In this document: positions 60,058-64,000 of the stretch, piece after piece | How the letters are laid out: each line of letters starts with the position of its first letter | Numbering within the stretch: position 1 is the stretch's first letter | Assembly: GCF_029962835.1 (NCBI RefSeq) | Contig: NC_080575.1 | Coordinates: 45,374,437-45,438,436 of the forward strand | DNA from: Magnolia sinica | Lineage: Eukaryota; Streptophyta; Magnoliopsida; Magnoliales; Magnoliaceae | DNA length: 64,000 nucleotides | Direction of reading: 5' to 3' | Notes under the pieces: generated by a model | Seen by the model: only the letters and a program-made list of their open reading frames with translations | Database searches by the model: none | Told to the model about the DNA's origin: nothing | Translations under genes and position numbers: made by a program

Positions 60058-62460
60058 GGGCCTGTTTGTTAACGCTGAATTTTTGCACTTAACACAGAAT
60101 TTGGAAAATATTCCATGTTTAGTGGTGTTTGTTAATGCGGAAGAAGGAAAGAGCTCCACCATTTTATGCTGAAATTTTTTCATGATAGGAGTCTAGCTTA
60201 ATGAGGAATCAAGAATGCGCTCCATGATTATTATTTTTAAATCCAAAGTTGTCCTTTGCGATAAAGATTTTCTCCCTTGTGTTATACACATCCCAACTTT
60301 TAACATGGGGCACTTCTCTAAGCTCACCATGATTTATGTATTAAATCCACTCTATCTATCAGCTTTTTTATATCTTTCTAAAGCATGATCTGAAAAAGAT
60401 GCACATCCAAAGCTCAAGTCAACCACACAATATAAAGTAGTGGGGTAGGAAAGACTACCGTTAAAACCTTTCTGATGTCCACCGTGAAGCTTATTTGGCA
60501 TCAAATCTCTTTATAAGGTCACACAAAAAACACAAAAATCAGCTTAATCAAATCCTTATGTGGCCCCAAGAAGTTTTCAATGATAGGCACCCAATTCTCA
60601 CAGTTTCTTATAGTGTAGCCCATTTAAGCCTTATATTTGTCTTGTTTTTTTGTCTTAATTTCTAAAATAATATGAAAAATGAATGCACGGTATAGATAAA
60701 ACATATATATCATGATAGGCCCCACATAACCCTTAATTGTTCATATTTAGGTGGATCATGGTGGGGTAGTACGCAATCCCCTCCTAGATTTGGGATGCGA
60801 ATTATGTGCAAACAGGAAGTTCCTGTGCACTGGAGTCTCAGGTGGAACCCACTGTTATGTTTGTGATCAATCTAATTTGTCCATATGTGTTTTAAGATCA
60901 TTTTATGACTTGAGACAAATATGAGGAAGATAAAAGACTTAAGTGGGCCGCACTAAGGGCCTGTTTGATTTCTTGGTTCAAATGTAATTACCTTGTAAAT
61001 GAGTAATCATTATTTACCAAGGAAATTAGCTGCATCTTTCCCAATGCTGGCTTGACCAATTACTTTTTAAACACTTAAATTGAGGAATTTGTAAAATAAA
61101 TATGGGGCCCACCATAATGTGTGTGGATTATCCACACCACCCCATTCATTATGCCAAATAAATTTAAGTCATGAGCCCAAAAATCAGGCAAATCCAAAGA
61201 TCAAGTGGACCACACCACACGAAATTGTGAGAATCAAATGCCTACTAATAAAAACTTATTGAGGCCCTTAGAAGTTTTAAATCAGACTTATATTTTTCCC
61301 TTATCCATGTCTATGTGACCCTATGAACGGGTTAGATAGTGAATAAACCTCAATGTGGGTTTAGTAAAAGAATAAACTTTCAACGGTAGACAAATTAAGT
61401 CCATTGTTTCCTTTCATGTGGGCCAATTGAGCATTAGATCTTCCTAATTTTTTCGGATCATGCCCTAAAATATTCTAATAAAACAGATGGACGACATGGA
61501 TATATTATATACATTATGGTGGGGCCCACGTATTTAAGTCAACATTTTGGACCGATTTTCTAGGTAGAATTACAAACTCATTTTCAAATAAGTGAAAACG
61601 TAATAATTACTTCTTTACCAGGTATTTACCAGGATCATGGAAAATCAAACGGGCCCTAAAGGAAAAGGTGGGTAGGAAAATTCCTATCATTGAAACCTCC
61701 CCGGGTCGACGGTGATGTTAACATGCCATAAATACGGTTCATAATGCCATTCCTAGTGAGATGAACTCAAACCACAAATATTAGCATGATCGGAAACTTC
61801 TGTAGCCCCGTGAATATTTTAATCATGGGCGTCCAATCCTCACATTTTCGGCCCATCTGAGCATTGGATATGGCTCATTTTTAGCATTATATCTTAAAAT
61901 GATCTCACAAAATGGATGGATGGGGTGGATTTCACACAAACATCATGGCGGGCCCATATAGATTTCCAGCGGTGGCCTTCTTGGGAAATGCTTTTTCATG
62001 AAATCCAGCTCACACCTGGGGGCTACTGTGATATATGTGAATACATCCATACCGTCTATACATATTGAAAGCTTATTTCATGGCATGATCCAAAAAATAA
62101 ATTAGCTTCAAATCTTAGATGAAACTTTGTAAAGGAATTAGTGGCGATTGACCATTAAAATTTTTTTTTTGGGCCATAAAAGCTTTGGATCATGTTGATA
62201 TTTGTGTCATCTCTTTATCTAGCTATCTGTGACTTTTTCAATAGGTTGGATGACAAATAAACATTTAAGTGAAATTCATGAAGTTTTTAAAGGTACGGAT
62301 TCAATCACAGTTGTTTCATATAGGTAAATGTATCCAATTAATATATTTCAAACATTTTAGACATTAAGTTAACAAACAAGTTATTCTAGATTCATTAGTA
62401 ATTTTTAGAATTCAAATTCATATTTCAGATTCAGATGATTTCAGAATTAACAAATGGGCC
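60058..62460. mobile_element. Inverted-repeat element with GGGCCTGTTTGTTAA ends
   Basis: The left end GGGCCTGTTTGTTAACGCTG answers the right end CAGAATTAACAAATGGGCC in reverse. Flanks TAA/AAA could be a decayed 3 bp PIF-type duplication. It carries D foldback repeats (60370-60790, 61670-62000, 62030-62300) and the smaller element below. No transposase was found. Confidence 0.5.
60957..61656. mobile_element. PIF/Harbinger-like non-autonomous element (700 bp)
   Basis: Ends GGGCCTGTTTGATTT and AAATCAAACGGGCCC are inverted repeats (one mismatch in 15). TAA on both sides (60954-60956, 61657-61659) is the target duplication known for PIF/Harbinger (Tourist) elements. Subterminal TACC-rich words are inverted too. 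The core is a D foldback repeat (61085-61530). Non-coding. Confidence 0.85.
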
Positions 62461-62702
62461 AAAGTCAACTTTTAAAGAATATGAATCCAGGCGAGGTCGG
62501 TTGTTTGGATTTGAAATGCCATTTGGGCCTGGCGTGGATGGTGCTCATCCAAATCTTTTTCGGCAAGCCCGGTCCGTTCCGGTCCGTTGACAGTCTTCCG
62601 TCTTCTTAACCTACGCCAGCATCCTCTGCGCACGTTATCGTGCACCACCGCCTCTCGTCTCTCCACTTCCATCTCTTCTTCCTTTTTGCAACGGAAGCGA
62701 AT
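62461..62702 (+). promoter_or_regulatory. Likely promoter/5' leader of a host gene
   Basis: GC-rich and free of recognised repeats, unlike the preceding 62 kb. The last 60 bases are pyrimidine-rich (CTCTCGTCTCTCCACTTCC) with no upstream ATG after about 62525. No clear TATA box; TTTTAAAGAATAT at about 62470 is a weak candidate. Confidence 0.4.
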
Positions 62703-64000
62703 ATGAAAATTCAGGTAAGCGACCTCTCAACTTGCTTCCTTCAGCATCAATCAATCTGGAAATTCAATCGTTATTCGGTTTGGGGTTATAGAGAGTTTCA
62801 AGCGGAGGCATGCGTCCCGGAAATGGCAGTTGCTGTCTTTCGGGAGGGACCGGAATCCTGTACAACACCGTTTTTTATGCCCAAGCTCTGTGGGCCCAAC
62901 ATGTTGTCTTTATAACATCCTCTCCGTCGATGAACGCGGATCAGGTGGTGTTGCCACCACCTCCAGCGGTGGTGTGTCGATGTGTTGGGCGCTGCGGGTC
63001 CCAACGTGATGTACGTGTTTTATCACCACGCCGTCCATCCGTTTTGCCCCCTCATTTTAGGGCATGAACCCGAAAATGAAGCAGATCCGAAACTCAAGTG
63101 GACCACACTACAGGAAACAGTGGTGATTGAAAGCCAGCCATTAAAAACTTCCTGGGGGGCCACAAAAGTTTTGGATCAGCCTGATAGTAATGTTTTCCCT
63201 TTATCCAGGTCTGACTGACCTTACCAAGAGGTTGGATGAGAAATAAACATTACAGTGGGCCCTAGAAAGGTTTCAATTATGGGTGTCAGCTTAGGATCTG
63301 CTTCATTTTTGTGTTCATGCCCTAAAATGAGGTGGAAAAATGGATGGATGGCCTGGATATAAAACACGTACAGCACGCTTGGTCCCACAACACCCAACAC
63401 ATCTACACGCCACTGTTGGAGGTGGTGGCAACACCACCTGATCCGCGTCCATGGATGGAGAGGGTGTTATGTTAAAGTGTGGTGAAGATATCAATGGTTG
63501 TTATGTTATACCAGTGATGAGGGGTGATGGTTTATTTATTTGAAAGGGAGGTTATGCAAGTAGATCTTTAGGTTCACATGCATACAGCGTACCCAACTTA
63601 ATCACATGTGTGGGTCCCACATGGTCACATATGAGCCCAACATGGAGTCCACATGAAGGAGCCCTACATGGTCACAAGTAACGGTGTTTTAGCATTTTAC
63701 TTTATTAGGATTTCACTTGCTCTAGGTTATAAATAAGTAACTTATGGGGTGTGTGATTTTTTTTTTTTAGAGCTTGAATATTAAGAAAATATGAGAAGTT
63801 TGTCTTATTTATTTATTTATTTTATGCGTTCAATGGTGGCATGTGTTGCCTCTTGAATCTTTGTATGTGTGGCTAATTTAATCTGGTATGGATTATGGGG
63901 ATCTTAGTTTTGCAATTAGTTTTTAATTCGTTTTGATTTTGGTTGAATTAGGAGGTTTGTTGGATTAAATCCCAGCATACTGCAACAAGATACGTCGTGA
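62703..64000 (+). CDS. 5' end of a putative host gene (exon 1, intron, exon 2 start)
   Basis: Exon 1 coding part is 62703-62714 (ATG AAA ATT CAG), followed at once by GTAAGC, a near-consensus splice donor. An acceptor AATCCCAG ends at 63975. Joining to 63976-64000 keeps one open frame, MKIQHTATRYVV, to the window edge. The in-frame ATG is the first after the leader. The 1261 bp intron holds a foldback transposon (62912-63470). I do not recognise the protein from 12 residues. Exon structure is inference from splice signals and frame. The intron-retaining frame (62640-62915) stops soon and is less likely. Confidence 0.4.
62912..63470. mobile_element. Long-TIR foldback element in the putative intron
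   Basis: ATAACATCCTCTCCGTCGATG, GCGGATCAGGTGGTGTTGCC and ACCACCTCCA at the left return in reverse at the right (GGAGGTGGTGG, ACACCACCTGATCCGCG, GGAGAGGGTGTTAT). They form arms of about 150 bp with few mismatches. The core is a D repeat (63000-63420). The target duplication is not clear. The frames within (62798-63218) are chance. Confidence 0.75.
63471..63975. other. Rest of putative intron
   Basis: AT-rich, with a T10 run near 63757 and TTTATTTATTTATTTT at 63807-63822. No repeat family or ORF recognised. Ends in the candidate acceptor. Confidence 0.4.

Noticed and set aside
62798..63218. Overlapping ORFs on both strands near the putative host gene
   Set aside because: They lie in the long-arm foldback transposon and do not fit the splice-consistent frame.

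Overview
The window reads as repeat-rich nuclear DNA of a flowering plant. Nearly everything from 1 to about 62.46 kb is made of decayed LTR retrotransposons and small inverted-repeat transposons nested in one another. The gag, protease, reverse transcriptase (RT), RNase H and integrase fragments belong to plant Ty3/gypsy lineages: Athila/Tat-like with a tRNA-Asp-type primer site, and Del/Tekay-like with a tRNA-iMet primer site. Many other LTRs look Sirevirus-like (Ty1/copia). They carry a C-rich TTCACC(C)n-CTCT-like tract near their 3' end and CAAGATCAAG arrays near their 5' end. A dispersed foldback repeat starting GGGCCCACCATGATG-like recalls magnoliid genomes, but that is a memory-based impression. 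No tRNA, rRNA, CRISPR or bacterial feature was seen.

Layout. 1-6625: one Athila-like element with both LTRs (the left one cut by the window edge). It has decayed gag, protease and integrase, and RT/RNase H are deleted. 6631-13218: Del/Tekay-like LTR blocks, two of them head to head at about 8325, with three minisatellites or simple repeats. 13221-25104: two minus-strand Del/Tekay-like coding regions flanking a single shared LTR (19432-22125). A perfect solo Sirevirus-like LTR (17095-18862) lies in the leader of the first. 25105-37666: a nest of Sirevirus-like LTRs (S, S2, N, N') with a 3.9 kb solo Tekay-like LTR inside. 37667-41019: non-coding DNA with foldback MITEs. 41020-52795: more nested LTRs, including a 1.9 kb direct repeat made of LTR end, primer site and gag start. 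52796-60057: LTR fragments and a second Athila-like gag split by a 4.1 kb solo LTR, which itself contains a 1.3 kb solo LTR. 60058-62460: inverted-repeat transposons, including a PIF/Harbinger-like one with TAA target duplications. 62461-64000: the only good candidate for a host gene, a 5' leader, a 12-nt first coding exon, a 1.26 kb intron and the start of exon 2.

The most striking pattern is regulatory. At least nine LTRs, from both Ty3-like and Ty1-like lineages, carry a cluster of 14-15 bp palindromes just upstream of a TATA box. The inner sequence differs between lineages, but the perfect copies all fit TCG-N6/7-CGA. Several other LTRs have inserted directly into these clusters. Nothing here can encode an active element: every pol and gag stretch has stops, frameshifts, deletions or lost catalytic residues.
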